A stretch of 64,000 nt of DNA from JANLUX01 sp031366005 (GTDB lineage Bacteria; Bacteroidota; Bacteroidia; AKYH767-A; OLB10). The stretch lies in NCBI GenBank assembly GCA_031366005.1, contig JANLZB010000031.1:49059-113058 (forward strand), written 5' to 3'. The position numbers and the translations under genes were made by a program. The stretch's first letter is position 1. Every line of letters begins with the position of its first letter. The notes beneath the pieces were generated by a model. It was not told where the DNA came from. It was given only the letters and a program-made list of their open reading frames with translations, and searched no databases. This document shows, one piece after another, positions 17,091-25,506 of this stretch.

Positions 17091-18049
17091 TATTTTTCTT
17101 TAGCGCGAACGGTTTCCTCCATCAATCCTCTTCCCGTCTTCACAATCTTTCCTTCTTTGCGTAATTCAATTACAATTTTATCAATCACACCATTAATAAA
17201 TCCTTTGCTGTTTGGTGTGCTGTAATCTTTTGAAATATCAATGTATTCATTAATGCTTACCTTAACGGGAATGGAAGTAATGTTTAATATTTCGCACAAA
17301 GCCATTTTCATCAGTATAACGTCTATCAATGCAATACGGTCAGCATCCCAGTTTTCTGTTTTCCTGCTGATGAGCTGATCGAAATATTCATTGTCGCGAA
17401 TGGTTTTGTTAACCAGTTGTTTCATAAAAGCAACATCATCTTCTTCGTCACGATACAATGGCAACAATGCGAAATGATTTTTATTATAAGACTCAATGGT
17501 CTTAAAAATCATGTCGTGTACAATTGGCAATCCTTCGGCCCAGTAAATATTTTTTTCTTCCAGTGTTTGTGAAACAAATTCTTCTTTCTGTAAAAGTAAT
17601 TTGTATAAATCACGAACAAATTGAATATCGGTTTGCGCTGAAAAGTCTGCGTTGTTGCTGAAATTTTTATAGACCTCACTCTTGCGAAGTCTGAAAAATG
17701 CTTTTTGTAAAATATCAATATCGGCTTGCCAGTTTAATTTACGTTTGGTTACAACATCTTTAAAAGAAGCATTGTTTGATAACCATTCGATAAAAATATT
17801 TTCTTTGAGAGGTCGTGTTGCTTTTTTCTTTTTCCCTGTAACAGCACTTGCAGGACTATCAGTGTAATAAATTTCTTCCTGGTCACTCATCTCCATAAAA
17901 AAAGAAAGCAGTTGAAGATAGAGATCAAAAATTTTATCAGTTCCCTTAAATAATTCCTGCTCAACCTGAAAGGCGCTTTTGTTTTCAGTTTGAAACCATG
18001 CGTATAATGTTTGCATTACACGAATACGTAAATATCTTCTGCTTAACAT
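17090..18049 (-). CDS. nusB: Transcription antitermination factor NusB (long Bacteroidota form)
   Basis: NusB with S10 (NusE) binds boxA RNA to prevent early termination of rRNA transcription. The 319-residue protein is the extended form found in Bacteroidota: the start MLSRRYLRIRVMQTLYAWFQ is the canonical N-terminal helix, a long variable insert follows, and the real NusB core is at the C-terminus (DRIALIDVILMKMALCEIL ... NEYIDISKDYSTPNSKGFIN). It is about twice the length of the E. coli protein. Palindromic repeats sit at both ends of the gene. Confidence 0.94.
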   Translation of the reverse strand: MLSRRYLRIRVMQTLYAWFQTENKSAFQVEQELFKGTDKIFDLYLQLLSFFMEMSDQEEIYYTDSPASAVTGKKKKATRPLKENIFIEWLSNNASFKDVVTKRKLNWQADIDILQKAFFRLRKSEVYKNFSNNADFSAQTDIQFVRDLYKLLLQKEEFVSQTLEEKNIYWAEGLPIVHDMIFKTIESYNKNHFALLPLYRDEEDDVAFMKQLVNKTIRDNEYFDQLISRKTENWDADRIALIDVILMKMALCEILNITSIPVKVSINEYIDISKDYSTPNSKGFINGVIDKIVIELRKEGKIVKTGRGLMEETVRAKEK

Positions 18050-18052
18050 TTA

Positions 18053-18124
18053 GAGTTTCAAGTTTCAAGTTTCAAGTTTAAAGTCGGTTAGCTGCTAACT
18101 TTAAACTTTCAACTTTAAACTTTC
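18053..18124. repeat. TCAAGTT-heptamer palindrome between leucine dehydrogenase and nusB
   Basis: Three tandem copies of a TCAAGTT unit, then AAGTCGGTTAGCTGCTAACTTT as the inner hairpin (given here in full only as a 22-base centre; key pair is GTTAGC/GCTAAC), then inverted units (AAACTTTCAACTTTAAACTTT). Same design as the GTTTAC elements with a different heptamer. Confidence 0.7.
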
Positions 18125-18127
18125 GAT

Positions 18128-19237
18128 TTACATGCTTGATTTTACTTTACCAATATCACTGATTCTCTTTTCAGCGATTTGTGTAGCTGCCTGCTGAGTT
18201 GGGATTTTATCCTCTTTCGCTTTGCGGTGAATTTCTAAAGTAACATTGTAGATATGTTCCGTTTGTGTCAATGCACGCTGGCGGTTGTATCCACTTAACT
18301 CGCTATACACATTAATCAAACCACCTGCATTAATTAAAAAATCAGGAGCATAAATAATTCCTTTGTCAACCAACATAGGACCGTGAATTTTTTCATCAGC
18401 TAACTGATTGTTGGCTGCTCCGGCAACAATCGCGCATTTTAACTTGCCAATATTTTCAGTATTCAAAGTGGCGCCTAAAGCACAAGGTGCATACACATCA
18501 ATATCGAGATCAAAAATTTTATCGGGAGCAATCACCTGTGCACCATATTCCTGTGATACCTTTTTTAATTGCTCTTCATTGATATCAGAAATATAAACTA
18601 CAGCACCTTCTTTCTTTAAATTTTTTACAAGATTTTCTCCTACATGTCCAACACCCTGTATCAAAACTTTTTTCCCGTTAAGGTTATCACTTCCCCATGC
18701 AAATTGTGCTGATGCTTTCATACCCATATACACACCATAAGCTGTAACGGGAGATGGATCACCGCCACCACCCATACTCTCAGGCAAACCGGTAACGCTC
18801 TTGGTTTCCATGGCAACATATTCCATGTCTTTGGTGCTGGTACCTACATCTTCAGCTGTAATATATTTACCACCGAGCTTATTCACAAAACGTCCGAATT
18901 TGCGAAAAAGAGCTTCGGATTTATCCTTCTTGCTATCTCCAATAATCACTGCCTTGCCTCCACCAAGATTCAACCCTGAAATGGAAGCTTTATAAGTCAT
19001 TCCGCGTGAAAGCCGCAGCACATCATTCAATGCTTCTGCTTCTGACTTGTACATCCACATACGTGTTCCACCTAATGATGGGCCTAACACGGTGCTATGT
19101 ATTGCAATGATTGCTTTAAGACCTGTTTCAGGATCGTTGCAAAACACCACTTGCTCGTGATGCATAGAAGAAAGTGATTCGAATACATTGCTGCTCAGTG
19201 GAGCGGTGACTGTTTTGGGTTCTTTAACGTCAATCAT
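18128..19237 (-). CDS. Leucine (branched-chain amino acid) dehydrogenase
   Basis: NAD-dependent oxidative deamination of leucine, valine or isoleucine to the keto acid. The 369-residue protein belongs to the Glu/Leu/Phe/Val dehydrogenase family: GPSLGGTRMW, catalytic-Lys region GLNLGGGKAVIIGD at about residue 95, and the Rossmann motif GVGHVGENL at about residue 195. Length fits leucine dehydrogenase better than glutamate dehydrogenase (about 450). A minus-strand TACCTTTG box at 19265-19258 is a candidate promoter. Phenylalanine or valine specificity cannot be excluded. Confidence 0.9.
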   Translation of the reverse strand: MIDVKEPKTVTAPLSSNVFESLSSMHHEQVVFCNDPETGLKAIIAIHSTVLGPSLGGTRMWMYKSEAEALNDVLRLSRGMTYKASISGLNLGGGKAVIIGDSKKDKSEALFRKFGRFVNKLGGKYITAEDVGTSTKDMEYVAMETKSVTGLPESMGGGGDPSPVTAYGVYMGMKASAQFAWGSDNLNGKKVLIQGVGHVGENLVKNLKKEGAVVYISDINEEQLKKVSQEYGAQVIAPDKIFDLDIDVYAPCALGATLNTENIGKLKCAIVAGAANNQLADEKIHGPMLVDKGIIYAPDFLINAGGLINVYSELSGYNRQRALTQTEHIYNVTLEIHRKAKEDKIPTQQAATQIAEKRISDIGKVKSSM

Positions 19238-19412
19238 CTAAAGTTAATTTGAGGCGGCAAAGGTAGGTTTTTCCCTTCTTACAAAAGAGAAGGGCATCGG
19301 TATAAATATTAAATTTAAAATGATCGTTAAAAGTGTGTTTATTTTTGAAATTCAGAGTGAGCACCAAAGCTAAATATCTTAAAATGTATTACTTACATTC
19401 AACCTGTAATTT

Positions 19413-20057
19413 TTATTGCGGTGCTTTCATTGCCATTTTCTGAATTTTATTCACATAAAGCGAATCTTCAGCATACACATTACCCAGAAAAGCAAGGTAA
19501 CGGTCAGTAATTTTAAAACAGTTTTCCTGCCATAATTTATAATCTGCAACAGCATCCTGCAAGGTTTTATATGCTGCGTAATTATTTGTTTTTGCATATT
19601 TCTTCAGCTCATTCTGAGTTCCATAAATTATGGTGTCCTTAGCGGGAAGATAAATTCCGCACGCCTTGGTTTCACGTTTAAACGGATAACGCATGCCAAG
19701 CATATTATTAACACGTGTTACCAGGAATGACTGAAGATTTCCGGATTCAATTTTTATCTGTGCAAATACCTGTGGCTGACAAACTATATTCTGAATTGCT
19801 AATTCTTTTTGAAGATTTTCAAGTGTAAGAGGTTTTTTTTCGGAAAATAAAATGGAATCATTAACAGTGTCCATTCCAAAATCATCCACAGCGCTGCAAA
19901 CAAAACAGGCAGCAATCAATGAAACAGAAATACTTTTTGTCCATCTGTTAATATGAAGAATCGTATCACCTAAATAATTTTTACAATTCGGATTTATACA
20001 AATGAAACTTTTCTCAATGCGATAAGCGTGACGGGTATTGCAACAATCTGTTCTCAT
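19413..20057 (-). CDS. Glucosaminidase-like protein with N-terminal Cys motif
   Basis: A 214-residue protein. Residues 1-30 carry a Cys-rich stretch (DCCNTRH ... CINPNCKNYLG) that could bind zinc, followed by one hydrophobic segment (about 41-58). The C-terminal part resembles Bacteroidota FlgJ/Bax-type glucosaminidases: the segment AQIKIESGNLQSF with a candidate catalytic Glu, MLGMRYPFKRETKACG, and YKTLQDAVADYKLWQ. If correct, it would cleave peptidoglycan glycan strands. The match is by pattern only and the Cys-rich head is unusual for the family. Translation could instead begin further in. Confidence 0.5.
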   Translation of the reverse strand: MRTDCCNTRHAYRIEKSFICINPNCKNYLGDTILHINRWTKSISVSLIAACFVCSAVDDFGMDTVNDSILFSEKKPLTLENLQKELAIQNIVCQPQVFAQIKIESGNLQSFLVTRVNNMLGMRYPFKRETKACGIYLPAKDTIIYGTQNELKKYAKTNNYAAYKTLQDAVADYKLWQENCFKITDRYLAFLGNVYAEDSLYVNKIQKMAMKAPQ

Positions 20058-20071
20058 GATCTGTGTATTTT

Positions 20072-20118
20072 GTTTTAATCACTGAAGAATTGATTTAGCT
20101 ACTTCCGGTGATTAAAAC
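20072..20118. other. 11-bp inverted repeat upstream of the glucosaminidase-like gene
   Basis: GTTTTAATCAC at 20072-20082 faces GTGATTAAAAC at 20108-20118, a perfect 11-bp match with a 25-nt loop. It starts 14 nt upstream of the gene start at 20057, so an operator or leader hairpin is possible. No U-tract follows, which argues against a terminator. Confidence 0.45.
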
Positions 20119-20248
20119 CCTGTGCCAGCAGGCTTTTCACAAAGTTGGCCAGATAAAACAGGTGTTAACCTTTGAATTTGGCAAAAACAGGTTTTTTAAG
20201 GGGTAAAAAGCAGGGTATGGTTTGATGAAAAATTAAGATAATGAGTAA

Positions 20249-21235
20249 TCACTCATCGCTATGTCCACCACTGTTTGCCGGTGGTTTTCCTGTTCTCCAC
20301 ATTTTATCTTCTTCTTCCAGTTTTCTTTTTGCCTCATCACTCATTTTATATTGTTCAAGATAATTGAGATCAGGCGAACCGGCATTCACCCAGGCAGTGT
20401 ACCAAAAACTTCCTACTTCTAAAATTGCTTCACGCATTCTTTTTTCCACTTGTCCATCAAGCATTTTATCATAAGCTTCTGAATATTCTTTTGAATAAGC
20501 TTTAACAGTAGTGCCACCCCGTTGCTCAAATGCATATTTACGGTCGGATGGAAACTCACTATTTAGCTTGCGTTCAAAATCAAGAACTGAATCATGCGCA
20601 GCATAACTTGCTTTAATTATATCCCAGGTTTCATTTAATGGCTTTTCAATATAATGACAACGACCTACCATATAATCATATTCATCACCAAATAATTCAG
20701 GTAACCGCGATTCCCAGAATCCATGAATGCCAACCTGGTTAGTAAGTTGTCCGTTATAATTTTTTGTTACATGTAAAGGCACATGCGCATCAGCAACATA
20801 ATGACCCATATCAGCAGAATATTTTAAAATCAATTCCACATTTTTGTCCTTAAACGCATTTGTTAGTCTGCCCAACATAACCTGAATATGCCATGGCACA
20901 ATTCCATGTGCTTTCAAACTGTCCTCACCATATTTTTTCACAGCATCATTCCAATGTATTGGGATACTATCAAACGGATGCTCACCATAACGATCGATAT
21001 CAATATAATGACGGGGAGCTTCCTCGGCTACCATATTCCTGCGTTTGTCAGGATCAACAGCATGTGTTTCGATGTATTCAATATTGCGTTTATAAAAACC
21101 AATCATTTCAGGAGGCAATGTAAATACCGCCATTTTGTTAATGCGTTGATGTCCCCAAAATCCCCATGCAAATAAAAAGGTGGAAGCAATAAAGAGAATA
21201 AGAATGGTTGTGATTATTTTTTTTTGATGTTTCAA
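20249..21235 (-). CDS. S1/P1 nuclease / zinc-dependent phospholipase C-like protein
   Basis: A 328-residue exported protein of the all-helical trinuclear-zinc fold. A signal segment (about 8-23) ends at AWGFWGHQ, where the Trp at the mature N-terminus is a known zinc ligand. Further ligands are the HYIDIDR histidine, the DMGHYVADAHVPLHV motif and the HGFWE motif. Both single-strand nucleases and phospholipases C use this fold, and the substrate cannot be decided. The hydrophilic C-terminal tail ends SGGHSDE. Confidence 0.75.
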   Translation of the reverse strand: MKHQKKIITTILILFIASTFLFAWGFWGHQRINKMAVFTLPPEMIGFYKRNIEYIETHAVDPDKRRNMVAEEAPRHYIDIDRYGEHPFDSIPIHWNDAVKKYGEDSLKAHGIVPWHIQVMLGRLTNAFKDKNVELILKYSADMGHYVADAHVPLHVTKNYNGQLTNQVGIHGFWESRLPELFGDEYDYMVGRCHYIEKPLNETWDIIKASYAAHDSVLDFERKLNSEFPSDRKYAFEQRGGTTVKAYSKEYSEAYDKMLDGQVEKRMREAILEVGSFWYTAWVNAGSPDLNYLEQYKMSDEAKRKLEEEDKMWRTGKPPANSGGHSDE

Positions 21236-21283
21236 AACAGTAATGATTTGCGTATGCTAATTTTTAATTCTTAATTGTTCTTC

Positions 21284-22009
21284 TTACTTCATTGCTACCA
21301 ACGCTCCGTTTTGTAAAACAGGAATTATTTTAGTTTGGTTAGGAGTAAGACAATAACGAATATCATCTTTCAATTGTAAACGTGCAAGACGTTCCTTATG
21401 CGATGACTGGTGAAGAAATCTGTAAGGATTTTTTTGTGCAACTTCATAAAGAAATTTCAATGCAAGGCATGCGTCACCTAATTGATAATTTCCTGCAGGG
21501 ATAGAAAGTTTTTCAGTTACAGCACCTGCAAACAATGCATCTTCAAGATTAAATTTATTTTTCCATCCGCTGCATAATAATAAAATAGAACGTTTTTGTG
21601 TGATAAGCCAATCGCATAACGAATCAATATTCAGAAACGAACCAATTACCACCATGTATGCATTGCGCGCAGCTTCAATAGCCTGTGTTCCGTTGGTTGT
21701 AGTAAGTGCAATTGTTTTTCCTTTTACATGGTCACCACGATAATGAAAAGGTGAATTGCCAAAATCAAAACCTTCTAATTTGATTGCATCACGTTCTGCT
21801 CCTGTAAGATACCCTTCTTTCTTATATTTATTTGCTTCTTCAACCGTTGCCACGGGAATAATTTTTTCAGCTCCATGTTCAAACGCGGTACAAATTGCTG
21901 AAGTTGCTCTTAAAATATCAATGATGACTACAATACTTTCTTCATCGGCATACACCGGATAAAGAAAAGGAGAAAAGCATGCATCTATTTTTATTTTTTC
22001 TTCTGACAT
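21284..22009 (-). CDS. comB: 2-phosphosulfolactate phosphatase family protein
   Basis: ComB removes the phosphate from 2-phosphosulfolactate, a step in coenzyme M synthesis in archaea; bacterial homologues are common and their role is less clear. The 241-residue protein has VVIIDILRATSAICTAFEHGA (nucleotide sequence around 21900), the LTTTNGTQAIEA motif and FAGAVTEKL. The ATG at 22009 is preferred over the in-frame ATG at 22045, because the latter lies inside the palindromic repeat at 22039-22104 and would add residues with no family counterpart. No other coenzyme M or sulfolactate genes are near. Confidence 0.88.
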   Translation of the reverse strand: MSEEKIKIDACFSPFLYPVYADEESIVVIIDILRATSAICTAFEHGAEKIIPVATVEEANKYKKEGYLTGAERDAIKLEGFDFGNSPFHYRGDHVKGKTIALTTTNGTQAIEAARNAYMVVIGSFLNIDSLCDWLITQKRSILLLCSGWKNKFNLEDALFAGAVTEKLSIPAGNYQLGDACLALKFLYEVAQKNPYRFLHQSSHKERLARLQLKDDIRYCLTPNQTKIIPVLQNGALVAMK

Positions 22010-22038
22010 TGAAGCCGAATGAAATGGTTTTGATTTTT

Positions 22039-22104
22039 CCGTCATTGCGAGGAACGAAGCAATCTTTCTATAACATCAGATTGCTTCGTTCCTCGCAATG
22101 ACGG
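22039..22104. repeat. Perfect 27-bp inverted repeat, 'cgtcattgcgag' family
   Basis: Arms of 27 bp at 22039-22065 and 22078-22104 match perfectly in inverse, beginning CCGTCATTGCGAGGAACGAA and ending in CAATCT/AGATTG, with a 12-nt loop. It lies between the gcvT stop and the comB start and is related to 4058-4136. The RNA hairpin would be very stable and may act as terminator or processing site. Confidence 0.9.
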
Positions 22105-22105
22105 T

Positions 22106-23221
22106 TTATTTCTTAATAAACGGAGGTTTCACAACTTTTGCTTTAATTGCTTTATCACGGATACTGATAAATATCTCAGTTCCTTCAGCAGCAAATTCTT
22201 TTTTAACATAACCCATACCGATTGCTTTTTGCAACGAAGGTGATTGTGTTCCTGATGTAACCCGTCCTATTAAATTATTACTTGCATCTTTTATTTCATA
22301 ATCATGCCGTGGAATTCCTTTGTCAATCATTTCAAAGCCGACTAATTTTTTGGTTACGCCTTGTTCTTTTTGTGCAAGCAGGTTTTTACTGTTTGTAAAT
22401 TCTTTGGTGAATTTTGTGATCCAACCCAAGCCTGCTTCAAGCGGTGAAGTAGTATCATCAATATCATTTCCATACAGACAGAAACCCATTTCCAAACGCA
22501 AAGTATCACGTGCTCCCAAACCAGCAGGTTTAATTCCGAATTCCTGGCCTGCTTCCATCAGTGCTTCCCAAATATGTTTTGCTCCCGATCCTTCGGGATG
22601 ATTTTCAAAATAAATTTCAAAACCCCCTGCACCGGTGTAACCAGTATTACTTATAATTACATTTTTTGTTCCTGCTACTTCTCCTCTTGCAAAACTGTAA
22701 TAAGGAATATCGTTAAGATCAACTATTGTTAATTTCTGCAACACACTCATCGCTTTTGGTCCTTGTATGGCAAGCAATGAAGTTTTATCAGAGATATTAT
22801 GCATCTCCACATTTTTTGTGTTGAACTTGTTTATCCAGTTCCAGTCTTTTTTAATGTTTGAAGCATTCACCACCAGCATGTATGATTTCTCATCCAGACG
22901 ATAAACAATCAAATCATCTACAATTCCACCCTGTTCATTCGTGAAACAACTGTATTGTGCTTTTCCGTCAGTTAGTTTTGAAGCATCATTACTTGTTACA
23001 CGCTGAATAAGATCAAGTGCGTTTTCTCCTTTCAAAATAAATTCTCCCATGTGGGACACATCAAAAATTCCCACGCTGTTTCTTACGGTTTCATGTTCAT
23101 CATTGATTCCGGTGTATTGTATCGGCATCATGTATCCCGCAAAAGGAGCCATTTTAGCTCCTGAGTTTGAGTGCACCGCAGTGAGCGCTGTAGATTTTAC
23201 GGGTTCTTTTATTGCTTCCAT
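22106..23221 (-). CDS. gcvT: Glycine cleavage system aminomethyltransferase (T protein)
   Basis: Transfers the methylene group from the H-protein aminomethyl-lipoyl arm to tetrahydrofolate and releases ammonia. The 371-residue protein has GAKMAPFAGYMMPIQY near the start, the folate-binding DDLIVYRL aspartate, SNTGYTGAGGFEIYF and GLGARDTLRLE. Length is standard. gcvH and gcvP are not in the window, which is common in Bacteroidota. A palindromic repeat follows the gene. Confidence 0.96.
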   Translation of the reverse strand: MEAIKEPVKSTALTAVHSNSGAKMAPFAGYMMPIQYTGINDEHETVRNSVGIFDVSHMGEFILKGENALDLIQRVTSNDASKLTDGKAQYSCFTNEQGGIVDDLIVYRLDEKSYMLVVNASNIKKDWNWINKFNTKNVEMHNISDKTSLLAIQGPKAMSVLQKLTIVDLNDIPYYSFARGEVAGTKNVIISNTGYTGAGGFEIYFENHPEGSGAKHIWEALMEAGQEFGIKPAGLGARDTLRLEMGFCLYGNDIDDTTSPLEAGLGWITKFTKEFTNSKNLLAQKEQGVTKKLVGFEMIDKGIPRHDYEIKDASNNLIGRVTSGTQSPSLQKAIGMGYVKKEFAAEGTEIFISIRDKAIKAKVVKPPFIKK

Positions 23222-23280
23222 TTTTTTGGGTTACTAAATAACGAATGAATACGAATGTTACGAATTATCTAATCACTAAT

Positions 23281-24366
23281 TTACCTATTCAACAAACTAT
23301 TAAAGTACCGAAGATAATTATTTTTTTGTGCGTTCACTGAGTAATCCGCTTCCACGGTTTGTCTTCCGGCTTCTGCAATTTTATTACGCAATGTTTCACT
23401 TTCAATCAGCATAGAGATTTTTTCAAACCATTCTTCATTGGTGGAAGCAAGAAATCCATTCACTCCATCCAGAATTATTTCAGAGTTTACTCCCACCGGT
23501 GACATCACTGTTGCAATGCCAAGCGCCATGTATTGCAATCCTTTCAATCCGCATTTCCCTTTCGACCATTCATCATCCGGCAAGGGCATAATGCCAATAT
23601 CAATTTCATTCAGCTCTTTTAATTCATCCTGCTTATTCCAGTTGATTCCTTTAATATTTAATTCCGGGTTTGAATAACTGCTGTCGCCAATTACTTTAAT
23701 ACGAATTCGATCACCAAATTTTTCTTTCACCATTTTTAAAAACGGAACAGCCATCTCAAAATGTTTAATTGTTGTGAGGCTTCCGCTCCAGCCAATGCAA
23801 ACAGGATTATTATTTGATTCACGCTTACGCGGAACATATTCTTTAGTGTCAATCGTTGTTGGAATAATTACGATATGATCATTGTGATGTTTTGCATAAT
23901 CTGCGAGATATTGATTACCGGCAATTACAAGATCAGCCACGCTTATTATTTCTGCTGTTTTGCCCGGATGTTTCAGCCATTCAAATTTTTTATTAGCGTC
24001 TGAAATATCCAGATGCCAGATAGCATCATCAAAATCAAAAATCAATTTCGCTTTTGATTTGCTGAATCGTTTTTCAAAAAAAGTGGAACCGGTCATGAAT
24101 GCTTCACGCTGCACAAAAATGATTTCGTAATTATTTGAATTGATCACATCGCGAAGACGCTTATAAATACTCTTAACAAAAAAGAAAATTTTATTACTGA
24201 TGTTTCCCGGCTGATAAAAAATTTTATCATCTTTTTCTGAGATCAGGTAAGAGAAATCATAATCATATCCGTTATCTTTTAAAAAAGTAAGATACTGTTC
24301 AAAGCGAAAACGCTGGCTCGGACTTCTGCCAGGACGGTGTGCAGCAACAAAAAGAATTTTTGGCAT
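23281..24366 (-). CDS. GT-B glycosyltransferase
   Basis: A 361-residue glycosyltransferase, group-1/GT4-like. The N-terminal Rossmann domain starts ILFVAAHRPGRSPSQRFRF, and the C-terminal nucleotide-sugar domain holds IGWSGS, the GIMPLPDDEWSKGKCGLK turn and QYMALGIATVMSPVG. In GT4 enzymes the equivalent Glu-rich loop binds the donor. It starts 2 nt after the epimerase stop, so the two likely form an operon making or modifying a surface polysaccharide. Donor and acceptor are unknown. Confidence 0.85.
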   Translation of the reverse strand: MPKILFVAAHRPGRSPSQRFRFEQYLTFLKDNGYDYDFSYLISEKDDKIFYQPGNISNKIFFFVKSIYKRLRDVINSNNYEIIFVQREAFMTGSTFFEKRFSKSKAKLIFDFDDAIWHLDISDANKKFEWLKHPGKTAEIISVADLVIAGNQYLADYAKHHNDHIVIIPTTIDTKEYVPRKRESNNNPVCIGWSGSLTTIKHFEMAVPFLKMVKEKFGDRIRIKVIGDSSYSNPELNIKGINWNKQDELKELNEIDIGIMPLPDDEWSKGKCGLKGLQYMALGIATVMSPVGVNSEIILDGVNGFLASTNEEWFEKISMLIESETLRNKIAEAGRQTVEADYSVNAQKNNYLRYFNSLLNR

Positions 24367-24368
24367 AG

Positions 24369-25364
24369 TTAATCTTCCATCCAGAACGAAGGAAGTTTTT
24401 CAGTGATTTCTATCCCTTCAAATTTTGAACTTTTTTTAATTCCAGCTTTTTTTGCCCATCCCACCATTTTGTTTATTCCTTCCTTCAATGACATTGCCGC
24501 ACCCAATCCAAAAACTTCGCGTGCTTTGCTATGATCTGCGTAAGCGTGCATCACTTCATTGCGTGCAGGTAAAAAACGAAGACTGCCTTTCATGTCCATT
24601 GCCTCGCATACGGTATCAGCCAATTCCTTTACGGTAAATTCCTTATCAGCACCGATATTAAAAACCTGGTTATAAGATTTTGGAACATTAACACTGTTTG
24701 CAATATGCGGTGCTACATCACCGATATAACTGAATGCACGTGTCTGCAATCCATCACCAAAAATTGAAAGCGGATTGCCCTGCATTAACTGGTTCATAAA
24801 AATACCAACTACATTACGATACTTGTCACCCAGATTCTGATACTCACCGTAAACATTATGCGGACGGAAGATGACATAGTTCAAACCAAACATTTCATGC
24901 GCACATTTCAAATCCAGTTCTACTGCATACTTGCTCACACCATACGGATCTTCGGGCGTTGGTATCATGTCTTCTTTCATAGGTAACTGTCCTTTGCCAT
25001 ACACTGCAATGGAAGATGTAAATACAAAACATTTTATTTTATGTTTGATAGATTCATTGATGAGGTTGATGCTGCCGATTAAATTATTGTTGTAATTAAA
25101 ATTGCGGATGAAATGACTCAAGCCTTCAGCAGCATAAGCGGCAAGGTGATAAACGTAATCGAATTTATTTTCTTCAAAAAGTTTTGCTAGCAATGCAATA
25201 TCAAGAATGGAGCCTTTGATAAAAACTGCATTTGTGTTTACGTTTTCTTCAAATCCACCACTCAAATCATCGAGCACAATAACACGATGACCTGCTTTCA
25301 CCAATTCGTTGGTGACGTGTGCTCCAATAAAACCTGCTCCTCCTGTTACTAATGATATCGGCAT
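24369..25364 (-). CDS. NAD-dependent sugar epimerase/dehydratase
   Basis: A 331-residue extended short-chain dehydrogenase. The NAD-binding motif TGGAGFIGAHV is at residues 7-17 and the catalytic YGVSKYAVE (YxxxK) lies near residue 145, with an upstream Ser in FTSSIAVYG. It fits the UDP-glucose 4-epimerase-like group that supplies nucleotide sugars. The ATG at 25364 is preferred to a TTG at 25385, because the fold begins directly after it. A TATTTTTG box at 25390-25383 (minus strand) lies just upstream. Co-transcribed with the glycosyltransferase downstream. Confidence 0.88.
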   Translation of the reverse strand: MPISLVTGGAGFIGAHVTNELVKAGHRVIVLDDLSGGFEENVNTNAVFIKGSILDIALLAKLFEENKFDYVYHLAAYAAEGLSHFIRNFNYNNNLIGSINLINESIKHKIKCFVFTSSIAVYGKGQLPMKEDMIPTPEDPYGVSKYAVELDLKCAHEMFGLNYVIFRPHNVYGEYQNLGDKYRNVVGIFMNQLMQGNPLSIFGDGLQTRAFSYIGDVAPHIANSVNVPKSYNQVFNIGADKEFTVKELADTVCEAMDMKGSLRFLPARNEVMHAYADHSKAREVFGLGAAMSLKEGINKMVGWAKKAGIKKSSKFEGIEITEKLPSFWMED

Positions 25365-25483
25365 TGTAAAATTATCAGGCGGCAAAAATAGGAGAATGAG
25401 TTAAATAAAATTGATTACGCGTTGAGCTTAATTGTTCGTTAACAACTTTTACTTTAGAGAAAAATGTTCCGCTGACAAATATT

Positions 25484-25491
25484 TATGTTTG
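25484..25491 (+). promoter_or_regulatory. TAnnTTTG box upstream of the SSS symporter
   Basis: TATGTTTG, a perfect Bacteroidota -7 box, ends 15 bp before the chosen ATG. A -33 TTTG at proper spacing is not seen, so confidence is moderate. Confidence 0.45.
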
Positions 25492-25506
25492 CTACACAAA
25501 ATAATT

